Assembly (NCBI GenBank): GCA_009684515.1
Contig: WKKS01000004.1
Span: 272,009-336,008 of the forward strand
Direction: 5' to 3'
Length of the DNA: 64,000 bases
DNA from: Geobacter sp.
GTDB lineage: Bacteria > Desulfobacterota > Desulfuromonadia > Geobacterales > Pseudopelobacteraceae
The translations under genes were made by a program, and so were the position numbers. Positions 8,675 through 17,797 of this stretch are shown one piece after another. The notes below the pieces were generated by a model that was not told the DNA's origin, did no database searches, and worked only from the letters and a program-made list of their open reading frames with translations. Every line of letters starts with the position of its first letter. Within the stretch, counting starts at the first letter, position 1.

Positions 8675-9628
8675 CTAAACATCACGCCGCAGGTAAGCCA
8701 GCAATTCCTGCATATCTTCTGGCGGTTCAACCGTAAACTCCTTGTATTCTCCGGTTGCCGGATGGATAAAACCGAGGCAGCGGGCATGCAGGGCCTGACG
8801 TCCAAGCCGGTTGATCATGCCGCGCAGCTGCGTATCGGGAATGTTGTTGATCCGGCCACCATCCGGGTAAAGCGGATCGCCCAGCAGCGGGAAACCGGCT
8901 TCGGTCATGTGAACCCGGATCTGGTGGGTCCGGCCCGTTTCCAGCCGCAATTCCACCAGAGAGACACGATTGTAGCGTTCTTTTATCCGCCAGCGGGTCA
9001 CGGCATGCTTGCCATGCCGGGCCTTGCCGGAGAGGCGCAACCGCTCGGTCGGGTGTCGGCCGATAATCCCTTCGATCTTGCCTGAATCTTCCGCTGGATT
9101 GCCGAAAATCAATGCCTGGTATATCCGTTTTACGGAATGGACGCTGAACTGTTCTGAAAGCGCATGATGAGCCCGGTCGTTCTTGGCGACCACCAGCACT
9201 CCGGATGTGCCCTTGTCCAGACGATGCACTATGCCGGGACGCAGTTCGCCGCCGATGCCGGACAGGTCCGTGCAGTGGGCCAGCAGGGCGTTCACCAGCG
9301 TGCCGCTGGCGGTTCCGGGGCCGGGGTGCACCACCATGCCGGCCGCTTTGTTGATCACGATCAGGTCGCTGTCCTCGTAGAGCACATCCAGCGGGATTGC
9401 TTCCGCCTGCGGTTCGGCCGGCTGCGGCTCCGGTATCTCGATCTCCAGCAGCTCGCCCCCTTTCAGTTTATGCGAAGGGCGCACCGCTAATCCGTCCACC
9501 AGCACATTGCCGTTTTCGATCAGGCGCTGGATGCCGGCCCGCGACTCGCCCTCCATTTCACGGCTCAGGAACAGGTCGATTCTGACCGGTTCTGATTCTA
9601 ACGGGTATGTCAGTGATATTTTGTCCAT
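8675..9628 (-). CDS. RluD-type 23S rRNA pseudouridine synthase
   Basis: 317 residues from the ATG at 9628, chosen because GAAAGG lies just upstream; an 18-codon upstream extension has no support. An S4 RNA-binding domain (SRAGIQRLIENGNVLVDG) is followed by the RluA/RluD catalytic domain with the conserved HRLDKGTSGVLVVAKND, whose Asp is the catalytic nucleophile, and by GRTHQIRVHM. The S4-plus-catalytic architecture fits RluD (23S U1911/1915/1917) or RluC; RluD is more likely but not proven. Confidence 0.88.
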   Translation of the reverse strand: MDKISLTYPLESEPVRIDLFLSREMEGESRAGIQRLIENGNVLVDGLAVRPSHKLKGGELLEIEIPEPQPAEPQAEAIPLDVLYEDSDLIVINKAAGMVVHPGPGTASGTLVNALLAHCTDLSGIGGELRPGIVHRLDKGTSGVLVVAKNDRAHHALSEQFSVHSVKRIYQALIFGNPAEDSGKIEGIIGRHPTERLRLSGKARHGKHAVTRWRIKERYNRVSLVELRLETGRTHQIRVHMTEAGFPLLGDPLYPDGGRINNIPDTQLRGMINRLGRQALHARCLGFIHPATGEYKEFTVEPPEDMQELLAYLRRDV

Positions 9629-9664
9629 GGTACCTTTCAAGCCCGGCGGGCAGGTTAAGCAGGT

Positions 9665-9699
9665 TAAAAAGCAAAGGCGCACCAGATCAGGCGCGCCTT
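9665..9699 (-). terminator. intrinsic terminator of the 87-residue hypothetical gene
   Basis: On the minus strand AAGGCGC (9699-9693) pairs with GCGCCTT (9680-9674) and is followed by a T-rich run (TTTGCTTTTT). Confidence 0.75.
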
Positions 9700-9725
9700 G
9701 TAGGAATATTGAATGTAGTCAGGAA

Positions 9726-9989
9726 CTACCAGATTGAAGATTCTATTTTGCCGGCCCGCTTGATAAGAACATCCACGACGGCCGTGTTGTAGATCGTATC
9801 GGGATTGAGATCCGAGGAAACCCTGGAAAGCATATGCTGGCGTCCCTCCTCCAGCTCATCCTTGAGAACATCAAAAATATTATCGTTTTTGATGCCGACC
9901 TCAACCTTTTCCTTGTTGTACATGGCCACGTCCGAAAGAATCGCTCTGGCCAAACGTTTTGCCTGGTCGGGATTATCTATCATATTCAT
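9726..9989 (-). CDS. conserved small acidic hypothetical protein
   Basis: 87 residues from the ATG at 9989, with GAGGG about 9 nt upstream; a second ATG at 9983 is possible. Mostly helical with charged stretches (DVLKDELEEGRQHML) and no signal peptide or membrane segment. I do not recognise a family with certainty. It has its own terminator downstream and sits just after the htrA-like gene on the same strand (40 bp gap), so it may be co-transcribed with the protease. Confidence 0.7.
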   Translation of the reverse strand: MNMIDNPDQAKRLARAILSDVAMYNKEKVEVGIKNDNIFDVLKDELEEGRQHMLSRVSSDLNPDTIYNTAVVDVLIKRAGKIESSIW

Positions 9990-10029
9990 GGAAAATTTCC
10001 CTCATGCGGTGGAGTTCAAGCACCATACA

Positions 10030-11466
10030 CTATTTTACGCGCAATGCAAAGTAGATGCTTGCATTGCCGCGCCGGACCAGAATTGTCAGGTTTCCGGAAC
10101 GACTGGAACCGAGTGCGCGATCATATTCAGCGACGTTGGATATCCGTTTGCGGTTAATCGAAATGATCAGGTCGCCGCTGCGGAGACCCGCCTCGGCGGC
10201 AGGGCCGCCACGAACCACATCGGCCACGACCACTCCCTCATCCAGACCGCTCTCTTCAACCACCAGACCAAGCCGGTCCCCCTCACCACCATGCTGCCTG
10301 CCGCCGCCAGCTTCGCGCTGTTTTTTTGGAGCTGAATCGGCATTGCCCAGAACCATCCCCAGCTCAACTGCCTTGCCATCCCTAATTACGGTAACCTTGA
10401 CTGTTTTGCCGATTCCCGCCTCAGCCACCTGGCGCTGAAGCTGTGCAGGATCTTTGACTTCGGCACCGTTCAGGGCGGTGATGACATCCCCCTGCTTGAT
10501 ACCGGCCTTGTCGGCCGGGCTCCCCTTGAGCACGTCATTCACCAGTGCGCCCCTGGTGCTTTTCAGACCGAATGAATTCGCCAGGTCCTCGGTCATCGGC
10601 TGAATCGTAACGCCCATATAACCGCGGCTGACACTCCCTTTTTGAATCAGCTGCGAAAAAATCGGTTTGGCCATGTTGATCGGAATGGCAAAACCAAGCC
10701 CCTGTCCGGCGGCCACGATGGCTGTGTTGATCCCGATCACTTCTCCATAGACATTCAAAAGCGGCCCGCCCGAGTTGCCCGGATTGATCGAAGCGTCGGT
10801 CTGGATGAAGTTCTCATAGGTCTCAATACCCATGTTGGAGCGCCCCGTGGCGGAAATAACGCCGACCGTCATGGTGCGGTCCAGGCCGAACGGGTTGCCG
10901 ATCGCAATCGCCCACTGCCCCACGTCCAGTTTGTCCGAATCACCAAGGACCGCCACCGGCAGGTCGGTTACGTTTATCTTGATAACCGCGATGTCGCTCT
11001 TGGCGTCGCCGCCGACAACCTTGGCATCGTAGACCTTATCGTTGGAAAGCTTGACCTGGACACTCTCGGCATCCCGCACGACATGATCATTGGTGACGAT
11101 ATAACCATCCTTGCTGATCAAAAAGCCGGAACCAAGACTCTTGTCACGCCTGGTTTGCGGCGCTCCGAAGAAATCCTCAAAAAGCGGGTTCATCTCGAAA
11201 AAGGGCTGAACAAGTTTTTTACGGCTGATGGTCGAGATATTGACGACGCAGGGAGTAACTTTCTTGGATATGTTGCTGAACGCTTTCTGCGTGGCAAGGA
11301 TATCGGTCGGCACATCCTTGACCGGGGCGTCGGCCGTGCCCCCTTTGCGGTTTGATTCAAGATACAACGGAGAATCATTTTTCCCGCTGCAGCCGGACAG
11401 AATGGAAAACATCAACGCACAAAAAATGACGGTCAAAGAGTTACGATTCAGATATCTCATATTCAT
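10030..11466 (-). CDS. DegP/HtrA (Do family) serine protease, lipoprotein
   Basis: 478 residues. The N-terminus is a lipoprotein signal with lipobox LSGC (Cys26), so it is probably anchored to a membrane facing the periplasm. The trypsin-like domain has the triad His128 (TNDHVV), Asp158 (KSDIAVI) and Ser232 (NPGNSGGP). Two PDZ domains follow (about 280-375 and 395-475), separated by a Gly/Glu/Arg-rich linker. It degrades or refolds damaged envelope proteins. The lipid anchor is unusual compared with soluble DegP/DegQ. ATG 11466 and ATG 11460 are both possible starts. Confidence 0.92.
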   Translation of the reverse strand: MNMRYLNRNSLTVIFCALMFSILSGCSGKNDSPLYLESNRKGGTADAPVKDVPTDILATQKAFSNISKKVTPCVVNISTISRKKLVQPFFEMNPLFEDFFGAPQTRRDKSLGSGFLISKDGYIVTNDHVVRDAESVQVKLSNDKVYDAKVVGGDAKSDIAVIKINVTDLPVAVLGDSDKLDVGQWAIAIGNPFGLDRTMTVGVISATGRSNMGIETYENFIQTDASINPGNSGGPLLNVYGEVIGINTAIVAAGQGLGFAIPINMAKPIFSQLIQKGSVSRGYMGVTIQPMTEDLANSFGLKSTRGALVNDVLKGSPADKAGIKQGDVITALNGAEVKDPAQLQRQVAEAGIGKTVKVTVIRDGKAVELGMVLGNADSAPKKQREAGGGRQHGGEGDRLGLVVEESGLDEGVVVADVVRGGPAAEAGLRSGDLIISINRKRISNVAEYDRALGSSRSGNLTILVRRGNASIYFALRVK

Positions 11467-11650
11467 CTCGCTTTCAAAAGGCGGTCAAATCCAACTTCCA
11501 AAGACTAATCATCCCGATGGCGGATGTCAATTGCAATAAGGGATATTTGCGGCTCTCCAGGGAGCTGTTCGAACTTTATCTGCTCTGCCCGGACGGGAAT
11601 TACACGCCGTTCTAAACAGCAGAATAATGTTATTGAAACGGCAGACCGGT

Positions 11651-11668
11651 TTGTGTAAAAGTACACAA
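11651..11668. promoter_or_regulatory. palindromic operator candidate
   Basis: A perfect inverted repeat, TTGTGTA-AAAG-TACACAA, lies 29 bp before the ATG of the XRE-cupin regulator and in the divergent region shared with the htrA-like gene. XRE regulators bind such dyads, so autoregulation is plausible. Confidence 0.5.
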
Positions 11669-11697
11669 TTATCTGAAGTTTCGAGTGGAGGGACCGA

Positions 11698-12300
11698 ATG
11701 AGCGACATCAAGGCACAGATCAAAGCATTCCGTATCGGCGAAAAAATCAGGGCGCTTCGCCAGCAGAAACGGCTGACGCTGCAGGAGTTGTCTGAACTGA
11801 CGACACTCTCCAAGCCGCTCCTGTCACAGATCGAAAATCAGCAGGTCATTCCTCCGCTGGCAACCCTGCTTAAGATTGCCAAGGGGCTCAAAATAGACAT
11901 TCACTTCTTTTTCGAGGATGAAGGGAACCGTCAGAATTACGTGCTGACCAAACGCGAAGATGTCCGTGAAGACGAGAAGGTCCCCCGTCCGGTCGCTAAT
12001 GAGACAGCTCGCCCATATACTTACCACTCCCTGGCCCAGGGGTTGCGCCACAAGCATATGGAGCCGTTTCTTGTGGAATTTGATAAAAAAGAGTGGGACG
12101 ATTCGCTCTTCTTTAAACACGAAGGGGATGAGGAGTTTGTCTACGTAACCGAGGGAGAGCTGGACTTTCACTACAACAACGAGGTTTTGAGAATGCGCGT
12201 CGGCGACAGCATCTACTACGACTCCAGCCAGCAACATGGCTGGGTGGCGGTGGGAGAGGGCAAGGCCCGCGCGGTTGCGGTCATGTACGCCAAGGAATAA
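11698..12300 (+). CDS. XRE-family transcriptional regulator with C-terminal cupin domain
   Basis: 200 residues; GGAGGG precedes the ATG by 5 nt. Residues about 13-68 form an XRE helix-turn-helix (LTLQELSELTTLSKPLLSQIENQQ). Residues about 110-195 form a cupin 2 barrel with HKHMEPF, GDEEFVYVTEGELDFHY and a second motif SQQHGW. Regulators of this build sense small metabolites through the cupin. The ligand and regulon are unknown; the nearby palindrome suggests autoregulation and possibly control of the divergent protease. Confidence 0.9.
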   Translation: MSDIKAQIKAFRIGEKIRALRQQKRLTLQELSELTTLSKPLLSQIENQQVIPPLATLLKIAKGLKIDIHFFFEDEGNRQNYVLTKREDVREDEKVPRPVANETARPYTYHSLAQGLRHKHMEPFLVEFDKKEWDDSLFFKHEGDEEFVYVTEGELDFHYNNEVLRMRVGDSIYYDSSQQHGWVAVGEGKARAVAVMYAKE

Positions 12301-12344
12301 GCGGCTTTGGCCGGTAAGCTTCGACCGGCGTCCGGAGGTGTGAG

Positions 12345-12614
12345 ATGAAAGTGCAGGTGCTTTCCCACTACGATAAGATTGAATCCGTCAATGTCCGCGA
12401 TCTCAGGCAACTGATTGCAGCTGGTGAAGTTCTGGCATTTCGCCGGGCCGATGGCTGGGTCAAGGTTGGATCTGAAGCGATCCGGGGTGATGGCGGAGGC
12501 GATTACAACGGCCCGGAACGGCGCAACTTTATCCAGAAAGCGCTTTCCGATGAGCAGCGTCGAAATATGCACCATTGTGTGGTCGCGGTCACCGGGCCGG
12601 ATCCGGACAAATGA
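12345..12614 (+). CDS. small hypothetical protein
   Basis: 89 residues, ATG 12345 with GGAGGTG upstream. It lies 44 bp after the XRE-cupin gene and before a strong terminator, so the two probably form an operon. Contains a predicted helix-strand start (VNVRDLRQLIAAGEVLAFRRADGWVKVG) and a hydrophilic tail with YNGPERRN. The segment resembles short effector-like Geobacter proteins, but I cannot assign a function. Confidence 0.75.
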   Translation: MKVQVLSHYDKIESVNVRDLRQLIAAGEVLAFRRADGWVKVGSEAIRGDGGGDYNGPERRNFIQKALSDEQRRNMHHCVVAVTGPDPDK

Positions 12615-12647
12615 CTGTCTGAGCAGTTGCAAATATAATATTATCGA

Positions 12648-12677
12648 ACGGCGGAAACTCTTTCCGCCGTTTTTTTA
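12648..12677 (+). terminator. intrinsic terminator
   Basis: Stem ACGGCGGAAA (12648-12657) pairs with TTTCCGCCGT (12661-12670) and is followed by seven T. Confidence 0.9.
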
Positions 12678-12809
12678 CACCAACGTTCCTTTCAAACGGC
12701 TAATCAGCCACTGTTTATCCCTGCCATCAGCCCGGCGAAACAAACAAGACATTATTGGTCTTATTTACTATTTTGTGTTATACTTCCTTCATGTAGGGAG
12801 GTGAGCTGT

Positions 12810-13304
12810 ATGAACGCGATTGATTTTATGACCCGCTTTGAGGAAGACGGCCTGCGCTTCTATGAGACTCTCGTCGGCGATGAGCGCAATCATGAACAGA
12901 TTGAGTTATATAAACTGCTGGCTGACAGCCAGAGAAGGAATATAGATACGCTTGAGGCGGTCAAGAAAGCCGCCCGCGGTGCCAAGACGGAATCGGAACT
13001 GGTGGAGCGTGCCGATCATGTTGTGAACGGATTCCAGCAGTTGCTGTTTAGCCGCGACGTCACGAAGGAGATCAGCAATGATCGGGATGCATTTGCGCAT
13101 GTGCTGCACGCGGAAGAGGAGATGATCAAACTCTGTGAAGGGATGGCCAAGGCCGAGCCTGATTTGAATGCCAAAGCGCTGCTGACCTGGCTGGCCGAAA
13201 ACGAGAAGCGGCATCTGGCGGAAATAGAGGAGATTTACAATTTCGTTGAATCTCCAAGCTGTTATCTGGAGTGGGGCGAGTTTTCCAACCTGCACCCGCT
13301 CTGA
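12810..13304 (+). CDS. ferritin-like/rubrerythrin-fold protein
   Basis: 164 residues; ATG 12810 is preferred over an upstream GTG (12801) because GGGAGGTGAG is correctly spaced before it. All-helical, with paired Glu and His motifs typical of ferritin-like bundles: FEEDGLRFYE, ADSQRRNID, HAEEEMIKLCE and AENEKRHLAEIEEIYN. The EEE and EKRHLAE pairs could be diiron ligands. Such proteins are frequent in Geobacter and are thought to handle iron or peroxide; catalytic competence here is not established. Confidence 0.75.
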   Translation: MNAIDFMTRFEEDGLRFYETLVGDERNHEQIELYKLLADSQRRNIDTLEAVKKAARGAKTESELVERADHVVNGFQQLLFSRDVTKEISNDRDAFAHVLHAEEEMIKLCEGMAKAEPDLNAKALLTWLAENEKRHLAEIEEIYNFVESPSCYLEWGEFSNLHPL

Positions 13305-13329
13305 TCACTTTCAGAAGGGAAGGTGTGTT

Positions 13330-13527
13330 ATGAGAGCTACAGAATATCAAAAAGTTTGTTACTGGACCGAGCAGCGTGACGAAGCGGTCACACTCCGGAA
13401 TATCAGAACCGGCGCAATCGGGGTTTCGTTCGGTTGCACCAACGAAGGTGAAACGGTTCAGGTTCGCCTGGAAAACGGCGAACTTGATTCGTGGGAACGT
13501 TCGGAGTGTTCTGAAACGATCCATTGA
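13330..13527 (+). CDS. small conserved hypothetical protein
   Basis: 65 residues from the ATG at 13330, preceded by AAGGGAAGGTG; the longer reading upstream overlaps the ferritin-like gene and lacks a ribosome site. The sequence looks like a small beta-rich domain (EAVTLRNIRTGAIGVSFGCTNEGETVQVRLENG). Probably co-transcribed with the ferritin-like gene 25 bp upstream. No function recognised. Confidence 0.65.
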   Translation: MRATEYQKVCYWTEQRDEAVTLRNIRTGAIGVSFGCTNEGETVQVRLENGELDSWERSECSETIH

Positions 13528-13644
13528 TCATCTCTGGTTGCGGATAGCGTTATTGAAAATTGGTGGTATTTTTGTACCTCCAGGTCTGTGCTTGGGTTTG
13601 CATTGTCTCAGGGCAGTAAATACATCCGATTTTGAGGTGATATT

Positions 13645-14622
13645 ATGGAAACCAGACTGAGGGCGACTCTCCCGGACCATGAACTGTTGAGGCTTTACGA
13701 GCAGATGGTTATGTCACGGGAGTTTGAGGAGTCGTGTGCCGAGCAGTACACCAAGGGGCACATTACCGGCTTCTTGCATCTCTACAGCGGTCAGGAGGCG
13801 GTGGCGGTCGGCGCAACGGCCGGTCTCCATGTGGATGATTACATCCTTTCGGCCTACCGCGAGCATGCCCAGGCCATTGTCAGGGGGGCTGACCCTCGCC
13901 GGGTAATGGCCGAGCTGTTCGGCAAGGCAACCGGCATCTGCAAGGGCAAGGGGGGTTCGATGCACCTCTTTGATCCGAATCTCAACTTCATGGGTGGCTA
14001 CGCCATTGTTGGAGGTCAGCTTCCGATCGCCGTCGGCCTGGCCTTTTCCGCCAAGTACAGGCGGGAAGACCGGCTGGCGGCCTGTTTTTTCGGGGATGGC
14101 GCGGTCAATCAGGGTACTTTCCACGAATCCCTCAACTGGGCCCGTCTCTGGGAACTCCCGGTACTTTTCATCTGTGAGAACAATTTCTACGGCATCGGCA
14201 CCGAGGTGCATCGTTCCTCGGCCCTGGCCAGCATTCACAAACGGACCTGCGGCTATGACATCCCCTCCGAAAAAGTGGATGGCATGGACGTCATCGCCGT
14301 TTACAGGGCGGTCAAGCACGCTGCCGAAAGGGTGCGGGAAACATCGCTCCCCTACTTCATCGAGGCGACCACCTACCGTTTCCGCGGCCACTCCATGGCA
14401 GATCCGGCCAAATACCGCAGCGCCGCCGAACATGAAGTATGGAAAGCGAGAGACCCGATACCGGCGCTGGCCAAACGGCTGATCGAGGAAGAAATAACGG
14501 ACGCCGGCCACCTGGAGGGGATCCTGGGCAACTGCCGGACTGTGGTGCAGGAAGCGGTCAAATTCGCCGAGGAATCTCCCTGGCCGGAAGATGAGGAGGT
14601 CTACAATGACATCTACGTCTGA
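13645..14622 (+). CDS. pdhA: 2-oxoacid (pyruvate/acetoin) dehydrogenase E1 component, alpha subunit
   Basis: 325 residues, full length. GAGGTG precedes the ATG. Shows the E1alpha thiamine-diphosphate motif GDGAVNQGTFHESLNWA...CENNFYG and the phosphorylation-loop region RFRGHSMADPAKYR. With E1beta it decarboxylates a 2-oxo acid and transfers the acyl unit to lipoyl-E2. First gene of a three-gene operon (E1a-E1b-E2). Substrate (pyruvate versus acetoin) cannot be separated by eye; pyruvate is the default reading. Confidence 0.9.
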   Translation: METRLRATLPDHELLRLYEQMVMSREFEESCAEQYTKGHITGFLHLYSGQEAVAVGATAGLHVDDYILSAYREHAQAIVRGADPRRVMAELFGKATGICKGKGGSMHLFDPNLNFMGGYAIVGGQLPIAVGLAFSAKYRREDRLAACFFGDGAVNQGTFHESLNWARLWELPVLFICENNFYGIGTEVHRSSALASIHKRTCGYDIPSEKVDGMDVIAVYRAVKHAAERVRETSLPYFIEATTYRFRGHSMADPAKYRSAAEHEVWKARDPIPALAKRLIEEEITDAGHLEGILGNCRTVVQEAVKFAEESPWPEDEEVYNDIYV

Positions 14623-15601
14623 AATGACTTACCGGGATGCATTGAATATGGCCCTGCGGGAAGAGATGAGCCGCGACCCCTCCGTTGTGGTCTGGGGGGA
14701 GGATGTGGCGCTCTACGAAGGGGCCTTCAAGGTAACACGAGGGCTGCTGGCCGAATTTGGCGAAGAGCGGATCAAGGACACCCCCATCTCCGAGAATACG
14801 ATCGTCGGCGTGGCGGTCGGTGCCGCCATGGGCGGCTTAAGGCCGGTTGCCGAGCTGATGACGGTCAACTTTGCCCTGCTGGCAATGGATCAAATCGTCA
14901 ATCACATGGCCAAGATCCGTTCCATGTTCGGCGGACAGACCTTCCTGCCGATGGTGGTGCGCATGCCGGGAGGCGGTGGCAGCCAGCTGGCGGCCCAGCA
15001 CTCCCAATCCCTGGAAAGTTATTTTATGCATTGCCCGGGCCTGCATATCGCCTACCCGTCTACCCCGGCCGATGCCAAGGGATTGCTGAAAAGCGCTATC
15101 CGCGACAACAATCCGGTAATTTTCCTCGAGCATGAACTGCTCTACAACAGTACCGGAGAGGTGCCGAATGATCCGGAATTTCTGGTGCCGTTCGGCCAGG
15201 CCAACGTCATCCGCTCCGGAACCGACGTGACGATTGTCGCCTATGCCCGCATGACCATTCTGGCACTGCAGGCGGCTGCTGATCTGGAAAAGGAGGGCAT
15301 CTCCTGCGAAATAGTTGATCTGCGCACCTTCAGTCCGCTGGATACGGAAACAATTATCGAATCGGCCAGAAAGACCGGTCGGGCCGTGGTGGTGGAGGAG
15401 TGTTGGCGGACGGCGGGACTGGGGGGCGACATTGCCCACCGCATTCACGAAGCCTGTTTCGACACTCTGCTGGCGCCTGTCAAGCGGGTTGCCGGACTGG
15501 ATGTGCCGATGCCCTATTCGCGCAAGATTGAAAAAATATGCATCCCCCGGGCCGAAACGATTGCGGATGCGGTGCGTGAGGTTGTCAGCAGGAAATATTG
15601 A
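14606..15601 (+). CDS. pdhB: 2-oxoacid dehydrogenase E1 component, beta subunit
   Basis: 331 residues. ATG 14606 is chosen because GAGGAGG precedes it; the gene overlaps the end of E1alpha by 17 bp. Contains the transketolase pyrimidine-binding domain (GEDVALYEGAFKVTRGL, DTPISENTIVGVAVGAAMGGLRPVAE begins the cofactor region) and the C-terminal transketolase domain (VVVEECWRTAGLGGDIAHRI). Forms the alpha2beta2 E1 heterotetramer with the preceding gene product. Confidence 0.92.
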   Translation: MTSTSEMTYRDALNMALREEMSRDPSVVVWGEDVALYEGAFKVTRGLLAEFGEERIKDTPISENTIVGVAVGAAMGGLRPVAELMTVNFALLAMDQIVNHMAKIRSMFGGQTFLPMVVRMPGGGGSQLAAQHSQSLESYFMHCPGLHIAYPSTPADAKGLLKSAIRDNNPVIFLEHELLYNSTGEVPNDPEFLVPFGQANVIRSGTDVTIVAYARMTILALQAAADLEKEGISCEIVDLRTFSPLDTETIIESARKTGRAVVVEECWRTAGLGGDIAHRIHEACFDTLLAPVKRVAGLDVPMPYSRKIEKICIPRAETIADAVREVVSRKY

Positions 15602-15637
15602 GTTTGATTTATTAGAATTGAAATCAGGGGGGAAGAT

Positions 15638-16885
15638 ATGGCAACGGAAATCACAATGCCCAAGCTGTCCGACACGATGACCGAAGGACAACTGGGGGCA
15701 TGGCGCAAGAGCGTCGGCGATAAGATCGAGCGCGGCGATATCATCGCCGAGGTGGAGACCGACAAGGCGACCATGGATTTGGAGGCCTTCACATCCGGCA
15801 CCCTGCTGGAACAGCGTATCCAGGCCGGCGAACTGGTGCCGGTCGGGACGGTCATCGGCCTGATAGGGTTGCCGGATGAGGTTGCGCCGGGAGATGCGCC
15901 TCCCGTGAAAGAATCAGCTCCAGAAGTCCCGCCGGTTGCAGTTCAAGAGCAATCACCCGCTGCAGCACCGGATTTACCGGCTCCAGAACATCATCCATTG
16001 CCGCCGTCTGGCCTGGCCGCGCCGATTGTGCGTCACCGCGCCGCCGAACTCGGTATCGACCTGGCGGACATTACCGGAAGCGGCCCGGGCGGAAGGGTTC
16101 TGCTGGATGATCTGGAGCGGCAAGCAAAGGTTGAGGAAACGCCGCAAGAACCACCCGTAATGACAACAATTGACCCTGTTAAAATAGCCGAGCCTGCCTC
16201 CACACGACAGAATGCCAACTTTGAGCCGCTCAACCGGATGCGGGCGGCAATCGCCAAAGTAACAACGGAATCGTGGCGCACAATTCCGCATTTTTACGTT
16301 TCGATTGATGTCGAAATGGGGCAGGCCGAAAAGGTCGTTCACGATTTGAAAGCAGAAGGGATCGCCGTATCCCTTAATTCCCTGATATTGGCCGCAGCCG
16401 CAGCGACTCTGGTCAAATATCCGGGATTGAATGCCACACTTACTGACAAAGGTATTCTGAAGTTCGCAACGGTAAATCTCGGATTTGCGGTAGCGATTGA
16501 AAACGGCCTGCTGGTTCCGGTCATCAAGGGAGCTGAAAACATGGGCGTACGTGAGTTGAATGACGAGGCCGGACGCTTGGCGGCCAAGTCACGGACCGGC
16601 AATATTGCGGCCGATGAAATCTCCGGCGGCACCTTCAGCGTATCAAACCTGGGGATGCATGGCGTAAGCTCCCTGGCGTCAATCATCATGCCGGGGCAAT
16701 CCGGAATTCTGGCGGTCGGTGCGCTGGCAGAACGCGTTCTGGTACGGAACGGCAAGCTGGAGGTCGGAAAAATTATGACCGCCACCCTGTCCTGCGACCA
16801 CCGCATTATTGACGGCGCCTACGCCGCCGGTTTTCTGAACGAGTTCAAGCGCCTGCTGGAGCATCCTTCCGAGCTGCCGGCCTGA
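15638..16885 (+). CDS. pdhC: dihydrolipoamide acyltransferase (E2) component
   Basis: 415 residues. One lipoyl domain at residues 1-78 with the lipoylated Lys in VETDKATMD; a Pro/Ala/Glu linker; a peripheral-subunit-binding domain (IVRHRAAELGIDLADITGSGPGGRV, about 128-165, the start of which is quoted in part as RHRAAELGID); and the catalytic domain ending in SCDHRIIDGAYAAGF, with the active-site His and Asp. The operon has no E3 (dihydrolipoamide dehydrogenase), which must be encoded elsewhere. Confidence 0.93.
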   Translation: MATEITMPKLSDTMTEGQLGAWRKSVGDKIERGDIIAEVETDKATMDLEAFTSGTLLEQRIQAGELVPVGTVIGLIGLPDEVAPGDAPPVKESAPEVPPVAVQEQSPAAAPDLPAPEHHPLPPSGLAAPIVRHRAAELGIDLADITGSGPGGRVLLDDLERQAKVEETPQEPPVMTTIDPVKIAEPASTRQNANFEPLNRMRAAIAKVTTESWRTIPHFYVSIDVEMGQAEKVVHDLKAEGIAVSLNSLILAAAAATLVKYPGLNATLTDKGILKFATVNLGFAVAIENGLLVPVIKGAENMGVRELNDEAGRLAAKSRTGNIAADEISGGTFSVSNLGMHGVSSLASIIMPGQSGILAVGALAERVLVRNGKLEVGKIMTATLSCDHRIIDGAYAAGFLNEFKRLLEHPSELPA

Positions 16886-16948
16886 GGATCCGGGCGAACC
16901 TGGCTCTTGCCTGTCCCGTCAACTTAAAGACATTTACAGGAGGAGGAC

Positions 16949-17584
16949 ATGAAATCATATTCCGAAGAGGAGGGCACAAATATCCTCATCAATCTCTCAA
17001 ACCTGTTTCTCTGTCAGGCTGTCCAGAAATTTCTGGAGGGCGAGCCAACGCCCTATCGCGCTGTTGCAGCCATTGGCAGCAGCGCCGTACCAGAAGGTTA
17101 CATCCCAGACAAAATTCTGGTAGACGCGAATACTCTCGTTCTTAACCCGCTCGCGCGCTGGCCCGATGCGAAATTAATCCTGATCGACACAGGCCTTCAC
17201 AAAGAAGAGCTCATCACCCTTCTGCTAAACCACAAACTCTATGGAATAATCTCAACCGAAACGGATCTTCAGCTTTTCCGGAAAGCACTCAATGCGATCC
17301 ATAACGGCCAGGTCTGGATAGACAACAGCAAGCTCAAGGCGCTCATCCACGGCCAGAATCAGCAGATCAAAGCGCCAGCCCATGAGACATTGAGCAAAAA
17401 GGAGCGCGATGTCGTACTGCTCGTGGCCGCAGGACGCAAGAACAGGGAAATCGCAGAAAAACTCAGTATCAGCGAACAAACCGTCAAAGCACACCTGAAC
17501 CGCATTTTCAGAAAGGTCAATGTGACCTGCCGCTCCCAGCTCGTCCCGTTGGCCCTCACCTTCGCCTCTCCCCTTTCGCAGTAA
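16949..17584 (+). CDS. LuxR-type (CsgD-like) response regulator
   Basis: 211 residues, ATG after AGGAGGAGG. The N-terminal 130 residues have a receiver-like pattern (hydrophobic strands, GIISTETDLQLFRKALNAIHNGQVW) but I cannot find a clear acidic phosphorylation pocket, so this is probably an atypical receiver. The C-terminal GerE/LuxR helix-turn-helix reads LSKKERDVVLLVAAGRKNRE then IAEKLSISEQTVKAHLNRIF. It lies 213 bp upstream of the cysteine-rich protein and may control it; that is inferred from position only. Confidence 0.85.
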   Translation: MKSYSEEEGTNILINLSNLFLCQAVQKFLEGEPTPYRAVAAIGSSAVPEGYIPDKILVDANTLVLNPLARWPDAKLILIDTGLHKEELITLLLNHKLYGIISTETDLQLFRKALNAIHNGQVWIDNSKLKALIHGQNQQIKAPAHETLSKKERDVVLLVAAGRKNREIAEKLSISEQTVKAHLNRIFRKVNVTCRSQLVPLALTFASPLSQ

Positions 17585-17797
17585 CTCCCAGCCATTCCGC
17601 TCGAAAGATCATGCCATGCAGGCAGACCTGCCCGCGTACATTCTCAAGCGTCATTTCCGGCGGTATTAATACTTAAGTAGCTAAAATTATTTAACCGTTA
17701 GTACTCTTGCCATACTCCTGGAATGCCCTATTGTTAACTTACTCCAAATCGGAGCTTACCAACAGATCAACATTCCGCGACGAAAGGAGATAAAAAA

